This document shows positions 26,148-33,826 of a stretch of DNA of 64,000 nt, one piece after another. Where the stretch lies: NCBI RefSeq assembly GCF_009296025.1, contig NZ_CP045178.1:4340001-4404000 (forward strand), read 5' to 3'. The position numbers were made by a program, and so were the translations under genes. Numbering within the stretch: the first letter of the stretch is position 1; each line of letters starts with the position of its first letter. This DNA is from Streptomyces tsukubensis. GTDB lineage: Bacteria > Actinomycetota > Actinomycetes > Streptomycetales > Streptomycetaceae. Under the pieces are notes generated by a model, which did not search any database, was not told where the DNA came from, and was given only the letters and a program-made list of their open reading frames with translations.

Positions 26148-26993
26148 ATGCGCGAGATCCTCGGAAGGCGACGCAGGCTCCTGTCCGGGCGAAAGGCCGG
26201 GCAGTCTGAGTTGTTCGACGCGGCCCTGACCTTCGCCACGGCGTGGCAGTGGCCGGTACTCCCAGGAGCGGGCCTCGGCCACGCCGCCAGGACCGGCGGC
26301 GCGCGCCCCGGCACTCCGGATCCCACACTCCCGGCCGCCGCGGGCCCCTCGGCACCGCACACCGCGACACCGGCGGGGCCCGGCAGGCCGGAGCCCTCCG
26401 CCGCACACGCCCGCCCACCCGCGACCTCGGGGGCGGCGGGGGCGAAGGCGACGGGGCCACGAGGGCGTGGCTGTGGCTGCGGCTGCCCCGACCCCGAGTG
26501 CTCGGTACCGGGCGCCCACCCCTTCGATCCCGGACTGCTCGCGGCCACCACCGACGCGCGCATGATCCGCTGGTGGTGGACCAACCGTCCCTCCGCGCCC
26601 ATCGTCCTGGCCACGGGCGGCGCCGCCCCGTGCGCGGTCAGCCTGCCCGCGGAGGCCGGTGCCCGCGCCCTCGCCGCGCTCGACCACCGGGGGATGCGCG
26701 TGGGCCCCGTGGTCGCGACACCGGAACGCTGGGCGGTGCTCGTCGCGCCGTACTCGCTCGAACGGCTCGGCGAACTCCTCTACGCCAAGGCGTTCGTCCC
26801 CGGTTCGCTGCGATTCCACGGCGACGGCGGTTACCTCGCGTTGCCTCCTTCGCGCACCGGGGCGGGCGAGGTGCGCTGGGAGCGGGGGCCGCTGCCCGGT
26901 TCCGCCGCGCCCTGGCTGCCCGATGTGGAGGCCGTGGTGGACGCGATGGTCGACGCCCTCACTCGTACGGGTGTGAGCGCACCCGAGTTGTAG
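26148..26993 (+). CDS. Prim-Pol fold protein lacking catalytic motifs
   Basis: The 281-residue protein matches the N-terminal bifunctional primase/polymerase fold by its layout: LTFATAWQWPVLPG near 27-40, ATTDARMIRWWWTNRPSAPI (133-152), and GDGGYLALPPS (225-235), the last corresponding to the conserved nucleotide-site loop. The catalytic LDxD motif is replaced by AVSLPAEA (163-170), and the SGGxH motif by ATPERWAVL (190-198). A Cys cluster (109, 111, 113, 118) sits where active members have a CxxPGKHP region. I infer a non-catalytic nucleotide- or DNA-binding protein. Start ATG 26148 follows AAAGGAA. Residues 45-105 are disordered Pro/Ala-rich sequence. Confidence 0.7.
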   Translation: MREILGRRRRLLSGRKAGQSELFDAALTFATAWQWPVLPGAGLGHAARTGGARPGTPDPTLPAAAGPSAPHTATPAGPGRPEPSAAHARPPATSGAAGAKATGPRGRGCGCGCPDPECSVPGAHPFDPGLLAATTDARMIRWWWTNRPSAPIVLATGGAAPCAVSLPAEAGARALAALDHRGMRVGPVVATPERWAVLVAPYSLERLGELLYAKAFVPGSLRFHGDGGYLALPPSRTGAGEVRWERGPLPGSAAPWLPDVEAVVDAMVDALTRTGVSAPEL

Positions 26994-27048
26994 GGGAAAC
27001 GGGCGCGGGGCGGGCGGGGCGGCGGCGCGCCCCCGCTACCTTCGGCTC

Positions 27049-27696
27049 ATGCCCAGGCCCGCCCACGCCCTTACGCCCACGTCGCCCCGTGGCACCTTCC
27101 GTCTGATCACCCTGACGGGGGTCGTGGCGCTCATCGCGACGCTGCCCCTCGCGGGCGCGTTCGCGGACCCGGTGACGGCGGATCAGCAGCGGACAGCGGC
27201 GGCGGGAAGCGCCGCCGAGGATGACAAGGGCGGGCGGGAGCGGGAGCGCGGGCGCGCTCAGCCGACCGGTCTGCGGTACGGCCTCATGGAGCAGCGGGGC
27301 GACCGGGAACGCGCGGCGGCGTCCGAGGCCAGGTGCGGGCCCGAACTCGACGCCCCCAGCGGTATCGAGGCCCAGACCTGTGTCATGACCCGTGAGGGCG
27401 CCACCTGGGGGCGCACCTACTACCGCAACGCGACAGGCGACCGGCTGGGCGCCGTGCTGTCGCTGATGGCGCCGGCCGGCAGGACCGTACAGGTGCGCTG
27501 CGCCGTCGGGGCCGGGGACGAACCGGGGACCTGCGACACCCCACGGGTGCCCGCCACGGGACCGCGCGACGACTACACGGCGGTGGCCGAATTCGCGGCG
27601 GCGGGCGCGGGGGAAACGAGTGGGGCGAGGGGCGAGGGGGGCGGGGACGCCGGGGCGTCGAACCCGCTGTTGCTGAGGTCCGGCAGTTCCGTGTGA
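27049..27696 (+). CDS. Exported protein of unknown function
   Basis: The 215-residue protein has a signal peptide (basic start, hydrophobic LITLTGVVALIATLPLAGAF, cleavage near AFA/DPV at about residue 38-40). The mature part is charged, then forms a small domain with four Cys (in ARCGPEL, AQTCVMT, QVRCAVG, GTCDTP), probably two disulfides. The C-terminus is Gly/Ala/Glu-rich. I do not recognise a family. Its start lies 55 bases after the Prim-Pol-like gene on the same strand, so co-transcription is possible. Confidence 0.7.
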   Translation: MPRPAHALTPTSPRGTFRLITLTGVVALIATLPLAGAFADPVTADQQRTAAAGSAAEDDKGGRERERGRAQPTGLRYGLMEQRGDRERAAASEARCGPELDAPSGIEAQTCVMTREGATWGRTYYRNATGDRLGAVLSLMAPAGRTVQVRCAVGAGDEPGTCDTPRVPATGPRDDYTAVAEFAAAGAGETSGARGEGGGDAGASNPLLLRSGSSV

Positions 27697-27745
27697 ACGT
27701 CCCGCCCGTGTGAACGTCCCGCCCGTGCGAACGTCCCATCCGTGC
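27690..27745. repeat. 17-18-base tandem repeat GTGTGAACGTCCCGCCC
   Basis: Three to four near-identical copies follow the stop codon of the exported-protein gene (GTGTGAACGTCCCGCCC, GTGTGAACGTCCCGCCC, GTGCGAACGTCCCATCC, GTGCGGACGTCCCGGGA). Confidence 0.8.
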
Positions 27746-27850
27746 GGACGTCCCGGGAACCTCGTGGACGTCCAGCGAACCTCCCGCGAACCGGCCCGCG
27801 AACCTCGCGGAAACCGGCCCTGTGAGGGCCCGGAAGCGGACATGCGAGCG

Positions 27851-27888
27851 CCCGGTTGCTGGCGACGGGGGATGCACCAGCAACCGGG
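27851..27888. terminator. 12-bp-stem hairpin terminator between convergent genes
   Basis: CCCGGTTGCTGG (27851-27862) pairs perfectly with CCAGCAACCGGG (27877-27888) around a 14-base loop, followed by CTAATTGAA. It lies between convergent genes and can terminate the rightward transcript. Confidence 0.7.
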
Positions 27889-27933
27889 CTAATTGAACGG
27901 TAACAAGAGATCGCCGGTTCGCAAATTCGAACC

Positions 27934-27947
27934 TGTCCGATCGGACA
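27934..27947. promoter_or_regulatory. Perfect 14-bp palindrome TGTCCGATCGGACA
   Basis: The palindrome is followed by a further half-site ATCGGACA (27951-27958) and preceded by a GTTCG/CGAAC inverted repeat (27918-27933). It looks like a regulator-binding site although both flanking genes end here. Confidence 0.45.
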
Positions 27948-28036
27948 TGGATCGGACATGGACTGACCCGGTCGTGCGGGTGGTGGTGAGCAGTGTCACG
28001 CCACCCGAGGCCGGTCCACATCCGGTCCCGGGGCGG

Positions 28037-29017
28037 TCAGTTGAGCGTCACCTGGCGGTTGGTGAGGCCGCCGCGGGCCCTGCGTTCGTCCGCCGTGAGC
28101 GGGGTGGCCGACGAGGCGAGAGCGGCGTCGAGCCGCTCCGCGAAGGCCGCGGCGGGCTTCTCGATGTCATCCGCGCCCACACCGGTGGGCAGGTCCCAGA
28201 CCGGCACCGTCAGGCCGTGCGCGCGGAACGAGCCGACCAGCCTGGTGCCTTCGCCCAAGGAGGACTCGCCCGCCGCGTGCAGCCGGGCGAGCGCGTCGAG
28301 CAGCGCCTCCTCCGGATGGGGCATGACCCAGCGCAGGTGGTTCTTGTCCGGGGTCTCGCACCAGTAGGCGGACTCGACGCCGGTGAGCCGCACGGTGGGG
28401 ATGGCGGCCTCGTTGGCCCGTTCGAGTGAGGCGGCCACATCGGGCGCGGTCTCGCCGTCCGTCTCCGGCACCCAGAACTCGAAGCCGGTGTGCACAGCGG
28501 GCTCGAACGGACCCGAGGGGTCGAGCAGGTCCTGCAGACGCGGCCCGTCCGCCGGCGCGCGGCGCGCCTCGACCGGGTTGCCCGGTGTCGCGGTGAGCGC
28601 CCGCGTGAGGGTGTCGGCCATGTCCCGGCTGATGTCGCCGGACGGGGTGTCGTTCTGGAGGCCGAGGAGCACGGAACCGTCCTCGCGGCGCAGTGCGGGC
28701 CACGCCATGGGGAGCACGGTGGCGAGCGTGACCGAGGGAACGCCCTCGGGCAGTCCGTCCTTGAGGTGCAGCGCCACGGTGGCGGCGGGCACCAGCTCGC
28801 GCAGGGCCACCCAGTCGCCCTCGCCCGGCAGCCCCTCGAAGGGGCGCTGGACGAGTTCGGTGACGGCGTGGGCGGCAGCCCGGCCGTGGCAGGCCTTGTA
28901 ACGGCGGCCGGAACCGCACGGGCAGGGTTCACGGGCCCCGACGACAGGGATCTCGCCGTCGGAGAGCTGTGCCTTGTTGCCCTTGGGGCCCTTGGTCTGT
29001 GGGCGCTTCTTGGCCAT
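28037..29017 (-). CDS. SEC-C motif protein (DUF5926 type)
   Basis: The 326-residue cytoplasmic protein begins with a Lys-rich segment (MAKKRPQTKGPKGNKAQ) and a SEC-C zinc-binding motif, PCPCGSGRRYKACHG, at about residues 32-46. The rest (about 60-320) is the uncharacterised domain common in actinobacterial proteins of this layout. ATG 29017 follows GGGAGA. SEC-C motifs in SecA bind zinc and ribosome or SecB; the role here is unknown. Confidence 0.82.
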   Translation of the reverse strand: MAKKRPQTKGPKGNKAQLSDGEIPVVGAREPCPCGSGRRYKACHGRAAAHAVTELVQRPFEGLPGEGDWVALRELVPAATVALHLKDGLPEGVPSVTLATVLPMAWPALRREDGSVLLGLQNDTPSGDISRDMADTLTRALTATPGNPVEARRAPADGPRLQDLLDPSGPFEPAVHTGFEFWVPETDGETAPDVAASLERANEAAIPTVRLTGVESAYWCETPDKNHLRWVMPHPEEALLDALARLHAAGESSLGEGTRLVGSFRAHGLTVPVWDLPTGVGADDIEKPAAAFAERLDAALASSATPLTADERRARGGLTNRQVTLN

Positions 29018-29441
29018 CGTGGGTGTCTCCCGGTTACGGCTCGGCTCGTACGGGCGCGAGCCTAGCCCTTCCGGGCCGGGCCGAGAGGCGGCGGTGCTGG
29101 GCCGTGCGGTACCGCGCCGTGCCGCACGGTGGACGGTGGCGGGCGGGGCGGCTACCGGACGGGCCAGCGGCCCGACGTGCGCCCCGGGCTCATTCCGGGG
29201 CGCCGGCGGAGCCCCCGCTCCCCACCGCAGGCCCCCACGCCCCCGCCGCAGGCCACGGACACTGCCCCCGCCACAGGCCACGGACACTGACCACGGACAC
29301 TGACCACGGATACGGATACGGATACGGATACGGATACGGAGTACGGACACGGCCCACGGCCCACGGCCCTGTGGGGAACCGGTGGGGTGCTCGTGGCGTA
29401 ACCCCGTGGGGTACGTGGGGTACGTGGGGTACCCCTGGGGT
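29018..29441. repeat. Repeat-rich intergenic region with GGATAC hexamers
   Basis: The 424-base gap contains CCACGGACACTGA repeats (29275-29308), then six GGATAC hexamers (about 29308-29340), GGCCCAC repeats and GTACGTGGG repeats (29408-29432). No gene is supported; the promoter of the SEC-C gene must lie in its left part. Confidence 0.7.
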
Positions 29442-30065
29442 TCAGCCGCCCGAGTACGGGTCGGAGAAGGGGCCGGGCAGTGTGCCGGGGAACTGCTCGG
29501 GGAACTGGGTGGCGCGGTGATCGCCGAGGTCACCCGGACCGGGTCCGGCCGCGAGTGAGGACGCTGTGATGCGCGTCGCGAAGTCCTCGTGCCGGTGGCC
29601 GCGGCCGAGCACGGCCCAGACGGTGACCTCGCCGGGGGCGTCGTCGCGCACGCCCCACTCATCCGCCAGGGCGGTGATGATGTTCAGACCACGCCCTCCG
29701 TGCGCGCTTATCGACGGCTTGGCCGGAACGGGCCGGGTGGGACCTCCGCCGTCCGTCACCTCGACCGTCAGCCGGCCGCGTGGCCCGACCCGCCAGGCCG
29801 CTCTGACATCCCCGTCGCCGCCCGGCACACCTTCGCCGGCCGTACCGCAGTCCCTGCTGGTCGCGCGCAGCGGCCTGCCGTGCCGGTACGCATTGCTGAG
29901 CAGCTCCGAAAGGATCAACACGGCATCGTCGATGACCGCGTCCGCCACACCGCCGGCGCGCAACTGATCACGCATCCGGTGTCTCGCCCTGCCGACGCCG
30001 GCAGGGCCATGAGGGACGGCCATGCTCGACGACGCGGGCACTTCCTGTGCCACCACCAACGTCAC
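29442..30065 (-). CDS. RsbW-like ATP-binding protein
   Basis: The 207-residue protein is another standalone histidine-kinase-like ATPase. The N-box is LILSELLSNAYRHG, G1 is VTDGGGPTRP and G2 is GGRGLNIITALAD. A Gly-rich insertion separates N-box and G1. The GTG at 30065 (VTLVVAQEV) is chosen because AAGGAGG lies 8 bases upstream; an internal ATG gives a shorter form. The C-terminal 45 residues are Pro/Gly-rich. Probable anti-sigma or regulatory kinase; the partner is not adjacent. Confidence 0.85.
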   Translation of the reverse strand: MTLVVAQEVPASSSMAVPHGPAGVGRARHRMRDQLRAGGVADAVIDDAVLILSELLSNAYRHGRPLRATSRDCGTAGEGVPGGDGDVRAAWRVGPRGRLTVEVTDGGGPTRPVPAKPSISAHGGRGLNIITALADEWGVRDDAPGEVTVWAVLGRGHRHEDFATRITASSLAAGPGPGDLGDHRATQFPEQFPGTLPGPFSDPYSGG

Positions 30066-30380
30066 CCCCGAGACCTCCTTCTCCCCACGCCAGGGAGTGA
30101 ATGCCCCATCGCGCGAAGCCGGAAACCGGCCAATCCCTCTCCGCTGATGCACTCATATCGATCGCCCACGCAGCGAATGCGCCGGTGCACTCCCGGTAAG
30201 TGACCGAGGGCCACTGGCGCTCGTACGATCGTCACTCACGGTATTCGATCGATCGGCGTACGGTGTTCGATCGGAGCGGGAAGGAGCGGCTTTCAGCCGG
30301 CCGATGTGACTCGGTACGGGCACAGAAGCGCAGCTCGACGCGGGGATGCGCGGGGATGCGTGGTCGGGAGGCCCGGTGGC
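30066..30380. other. Promoter region of the ATPase gene
   Basis: The 315-base gap contains repeated CGATCG-based motifs: ATATCGATCG (30155-30164), GGTATTCGATCGATCGG (30240-30256) and GGTGTTCGATCGG (30262-30274). The repeated GGTRTTCGATCG unit may be a protein-binding site. No gene is supported. Confidence 0.4.
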
Positions 30381-31208
30381 TCAGGGGCGGCCGAGCTGGT
30401 CGAGTACGGCGCGGGGGCGGTTGGTGATGATGGCGTCCACGCCGAGTCTGACGCACAGCTCGACGTCGGCCGGGTTGTTGACCGTCCAGACGTGGACACG
30501 GTGTCCGGCCCGTTGCATTCGAGCCACATAGGCGGGATGGTTCCGGACGATTCTGATGCTGGGTCCCGCGATCCGTACGCCCTGCGGGAGCCGTCCCTCG
30601 CGGTGGCGCGGCGAGGCGAACTGCATGAGGTGGACGGCGGGCAGGGTGGGTGCCACCGCGTACACCCGGTGCAGTGAGCGGGCGGAGAAGCTCATGACCC
30701 GTACCGGCGACCGCGCGGGTTCCTCAGGGGTGTCGAGGCCGAAGCGTTTCAGCAGGTGGAGCAGGCGTTCCTCGACCTGGCCCGCCCACCTGGTGGGGTG
30801 TTTGGTCTCGATGGCCAGCTCCAGTGGCCTGCCCGACGCGTTGGTGTCGGTGACGAGTTCGAGCAGCCGCTCCAGGGTCAGTACCGAGCTGGTCGAGGGA
30901 TCGCCGTCGGGGTCCCGGTCGGGGGACTCCTCGGAGTCCTCCCTGCCCCTCCACGAACCGAAGTCCAGCGCGGCCAGGTCGGCCAGTTCGAGGGCGGACA
31001 CGGCGCCGCGGCCGTTCGACGTGCGGTTGACGCGCCTGTCGTGCACACAGACCAGGTGCCCGTCCGCTGTGAGGCGTACATCGCATTCGAGGGCGTCGGC
31101 CCCGTCCTCGATGGCTTTCACGTATGCCGCCAGGGTGTGCTCCGGGGCGTCCTCTGAGGCCCCGCGATGGGCAACGACTTGAGTCGGGTGCTGTCGTACG
31201 TGGGTCAC
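30381..31208 (-). CDS. Glycerophosphodiester phosphodiesterase
   Basis: The 275-residue TIM-barrel enzyme hydrolyses glycerophosphodiesters to glycerol-3-phosphate and an alcohol. Active-site motifs are AHRGASEDAPEHT (His, Arg, Glu near 14-24), ECDVRLTADG (Glu41, Asp43) and VCVHD (His56). There is no signal peptide, so it acts in the cytoplasm like UgpQ. An insertion of acidic residues (REDSEESPDRDPDGD) lies near 90-105. The start is GTG 31208; no partner gene is adjacent. Confidence 0.92.
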   Translation of the reverse strand: MTHVRQHPTQVVAHRGASEDAPEHTLAAYVKAIEDGADALECDVRLTADGHLVCVHDRRVNRTSNGRGAVSALELADLAALDFGSWRGREDSEESPDRDPDGDPSTSSVLTLERLLELVTDTNASGRPLELAIETKHPTRWAGQVEERLLHLLKRFGLDTPEEPARSPVRVMSFSARSLHRVYAVAPTLPAVHLMQFASPRHREGRLPQGVRIAGPSIRIVRNHPAYVARMQRAGHRVHVWTVNNPADVELCVRLGVDAIITNRPRAVLDQLGRP

Positions 31209-31586
31209 GGCGTCATGCTCCCATCGACGTGCGGGTATTCGCGCGTGAAGCGGACACGGCCGGCCGAGCGGATGCGGGGTTTTCGTCCGCCGTCAAGGAT
31301 GGCGGTCCAGGTCCGTCACCGTGGCGCGGGCGTACCGCGGTGAGGGGACGCACAGGAAGAGCGCGTAGAAAAGAGAGGCGGAAAGACTCACGAGGTGGCA
31401 GGCGCGCGGGCGCGTGTGCCCCGGCGGTCCCGGCAGGGTCGTACAGCGGGCACACAGCGTGAAACACACAGGAACGGCTTATGGTGCCCTGACGCTTAGT
31501 GGGAAAAGCTGACCGCAGGCAGGCGCATCCCCACGCCATGCCGGCCGATACCGAGAACGACTGCCGTGGACCGAGGAGAAAGAGCT
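31209..31586. promoter_or_regulatory. Upstream region of the HtrA-type gene with ECF-like promoter candidate
   Basis: In this 378-base gap, GGAAC (31471-31475) and CGCTT (31493-31497) are separated by 17 bases and end about 90 bases before the protease start, resembling an ECF sigma -35/-10 pair. The match is partial. No gene is supported elsewhere in the gap. Confidence 0.3.
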
Positions 31587-33245
31587 GTGAGCACCGAGAA
31601 CGAGGGCAACGCGGTACCACCCGCCCCGTCTGCACCTCCCGTGCCGGTGGACACTCCCCCCGCCTCGGGCGATGGCGCCGCGCAGGCACCGAAGACGCCG
31701 GCACCGTCACCCGACCGGCCGAGCGGGGAAGTGGCCGCAGCCCCTTCCGCTTCCGCGGAGGGTGCTCCGGGACAGGAGCCGACGGCGCGTCAGCCCGTGC
31801 TGGGCGCCGGAGCGGGCGCGGAGCAGGCGCAAGCACAGGCACATCAGCAGGGGGCGCCGCCCCCGCCCGCCTATCCCGCGCCCGCCCCGCAGGGTGGCGC
31901 GTCCCCGCACGGGGGCCAGGGCGCTCCGTACGGTGCCCCGCAGCCCGGCGTGTACGGCGGTGAGCCGGGCCATCCGGGTCAGCCGGGCCACCCCGGTCAG
32001 CAGCCGGGCGCGGCGGGCGAGTGGCCGCCTCCGCCGCCTCCCTCGGTCCCCTCCTACGCGGCGGGCGGGGGCGGCGGCGAGTGGGGCGCGTCGTACCAGC
32101 AGCCGCAGCGGCCCCCCGGTCCCCGGCGGCGCGGCGGTCTGGTCGCGGGCGTGATCGTGGCCGCGCTGGTCGCGGGCGGAGTCGGCGGCGGCGTCGGCTA
32201 CTGGGCGGCGGAGCGGGGCGACAACTCGACGGGTTCGACCACCGTGTCGGCCTCGGACAACCCGGCCGTCACGAAGCGCGACGCCAGCTCGGTGGCCGGG
32301 ATCGCGCAGCGGGCACTGCCCAGCGTGGTGACGATCGAGGCGCAGGGCGGCAACGGCGAGGGCAGCACGGGCACCGGCTTCGTCTACGACAAGCAGGGTC
32401 ACATCCTGACCAACAACCACGTCGTGGCCTCGGGGGCCAGTGGGGGCAAGCTCTCAGCGACCTTCTCCAACGGCAAGAAGTACGACGCGGAGGTCGTGGG
32501 CCGCGCCGAGGGTTACGACGTGGCCGTGGTGAAGCTGAAGAACGCGTCGGGGCTCAAGCCGCTGGCGCTCGGCAAGTCCGATCAGGTGGCGGTCGGCGAC
32601 TCGACGATCGCGATCGGCGCCCCCTTCGGCCTGTCGAACACGGTCACCACCGGCATCGTCAGCGCAAAGAACCGCCCGGTGGCCTCGTCGGACGGCGCGA
32701 GCAGCAAGAACTCGTACATGAGCGCGCTCCAGACGGACGCCTCGATAAACCCGGGCAACTCGGGCGGCCCGCTGCTCGATGCGCGGGGCGCGGTGATCGG
32801 CATCAACTCCGCGATCCAGTCGGGCGGCGGCGACGGCATGGGCGGCTCGGGCCAGTCCGGTTCCGTCGGCCTCGGTTTCGCGATCCCGATCAACCAGGCG
32901 AAGAACGTGGCGGACCAGCTCATCAAGACCGGCCAGCCGGTCTACCCGCTGATCGGCGCGTCGGTCTCGCTCGAAGAGGGCGCGGGTGGCGCGACGATCT
33001 CGGAACAGGGCCCCGGCGGCGGCGCGGCCGTCACCAAGAACGGTCCCGCGGACAAGGCGGGGCTGAAGTCGGGCGACGTGATCACCAAGCTGGACGACAC
33101 GGTGATCGACAGCGGGCCGACCCTGATCGGCGAGATCTGGACGCACCAGCCGCACGACAAGGTCAAGATCACTTACAAGCGTGGCGGCAGCCAGCACACG
33201 GTTGATCTCACTTTGGGCCAGCGCAAGGGCGACAGCGACAGCTGA
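31587..33245 (+). CDS. HtrA/DegP-like membrane-anchored serine protease
   Basis: The 552-residue protein has a Pro/Ala/Gly-rich cytoplasmic N-terminus (1-185), one membrane helix (GLVAGVIVAALVAGGVGGGVGY), a trypsin-like domain and a C-terminal PDZ domain. The catalytic triad is visible: His in TNNHVVA, Asp in YDVAVVKL and Ser in NPGNSGGPL. The PDZ domain (about 455-545) includes PADKAGLKSGDVITKLDD. GTG 31587 follows GAGGAGAAAG; an in-frame GTG at 31566 is less likely. It degrades or chaperones misfolded exported proteins. A tRNA gene follows. Confidence 0.94.
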   Translation: MSTENEGNAVPPAPSAPPVPVDTPPASGDGAAQAPKTPAPSPDRPSGEVAAAPSASAEGAPGQEPTARQPVLGAGAGAEQAQAQAHQQGAPPPPAYPAPAPQGGASPHGGQGAPYGAPQPGVYGGEPGHPGQPGHPGQQPGAAGEWPPPPPPSVPSYAAGGGGGEWGASYQQPQRPPGPRRRGGLVAGVIVAALVAGGVGGGVGYWAAERGDNSTGSTTVSASDNPAVTKRDASSVAGIAQRALPSVVTIEAQGGNGEGSTGTGFVYDKQGHILTNNHVVASGASGGKLSATFSNGKKYDAEVVGRAEGYDVAVVKLKNASGLKPLALGKSDQVAVGDSTIAIGAPFGLSNTVTTGIVSAKNRPVASSDGASSKNSYMSALQTDASINPGNSGGPLLDARGAVIGINSAIQSGGGDGMGGSGQSGSVGLGFAIPINQAKNVADQLIKTGQPVYPLIGASVSLEEGAGGATISEQGPGGGAAVTKNGPADKAGLKSGDVITKLDDTVIDSGPTLIGEIWTHQPHDKVKITYKRGGSQHTVDLTLGQRKGDSDS

Positions 33246-33259
33246 CCCGCTACTCTTGT

Positions 33260-33290
33260 CCCCGCGTCACCGTGCGACGGTGGCGCGGGG
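33260..33290. terminator. Hairpin between HtrA gene and tRNA-Ser
   Basis: CCCCGCGTCACC (33260-33271) pairs with GGTGGCGCGGGG (33279-33290), 11 of 12 positions. The right arm covers the first two bases of the tRNA, so termination of the protease transcript and tRNA 5' processing may interact. Confidence 0.55.
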
Positions 33291-33375
33291 AGGGTTGCCC
33301 GAGCGGCCTAAGGGAACGGTCTTGAAAACCGTCGTGGCAGCGATGTCACCGTGGGTTCAAATCCCACACCCTCCG
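33289..33375 (+). tRNA. tRNA-Ser (anticodon TGA)
   Basis: The acceptor stem GGAGGGT pairs with ACCCTCC and the anticodon stem ACGGT/ACCGT encloses loop CTTGAAA (anticodon TGA). It has a long variable arm typical of tRNA-Ser, and T-arm GTGGGTTCAAATCCCAC. CCA is not encoded. It decodes UCA/UCG. An integrase relic lies just downstream, so this tRNA is a plausible former attachment site. Confidence 0.96.
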
Positions 33376-33400
33376 CGCAGGTCAGCGTTATCGCTGGTCA

Positions 33401-33433
33401 GAGGGCGTGAACCAGTACCGGGTTCACGCCCTC
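33401..33433. terminator. Terminator hairpin after tRNA-Ser
   Basis: GAGGGCGTGAACC (33401-33413) and GGTTCACGCCCTC (33421-33433) form a perfect 13-bp stem with a 7-base loop, 26 bases after the tRNA. Confidence 0.8.
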
Positions 33434-33448
33434 CGCGCTTGCCCTGTC

Positions 33449-33790
33449 TCACCTTGATTCGGGGATGTACCACCCCTGACCGTGCGTGTGGGCCATACGC
33501 GGGCCAGGATCATGGCCCCTCCGCCTCATCCAGCCCCCTTCTGAATTGAGGCTGTTGGCGTGGGCCGAACTCCCTTTGAGGGGCTTGGCACAGAAGCGGT
33601 AGAGCAGCGCGACACTGTGGCCGGCGCGGTAGGCGACCTCCACCGGGGCCATGCCCTGTTTGATCCCAGGGAGACGGCGGCGTGGCGCAGGTGGTACGGC
33701 ACGGCGGCCATCTCGGACTTCACCTTGGCGCGTGTGAGCAACGGATGGGGGCGTTCCTTGTACGGGGTGCTCCACGAGGGACACGGGCGC
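33449..33790 (-). pseudogene. Tyrosine-integrase C-terminal relic, frameshifted
   Basis: Read leftwards, one frame gives AAVPYHLRHAAVSL and a second frame continues IKQGMAPVEVAYRAGHSVAL then LYRFCAKPLKG. Together these are the end of an actinobacterial tyrosine recombinase: HLRH carries the His-x-x-Arg box and AGHS the second His region. The frames join near 33667, where TCCCTGGGATCAAACAG lacks one base compared with the expected Leu-Trp-Ile codons. The expected catalytic Tyr is Phe in LLYRFCAK (Tyr precedes). The N-terminal two thirds are absent. Its position beside tRNA-Ser fits a decayed integrative element. Confidence 0.8.
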
Positions 33791-33826
33791 CCCTTCCGCG
33801 TGCCACGTGGTCGTCCCGTGGCGCGC

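Noticed and set aside
27851..27888. Riboswitch in the 27.85 kb hairpin
   Set aside because: It is a simple stem-loop between two convergent gene ends with no conserved aptamer features I can recognise.
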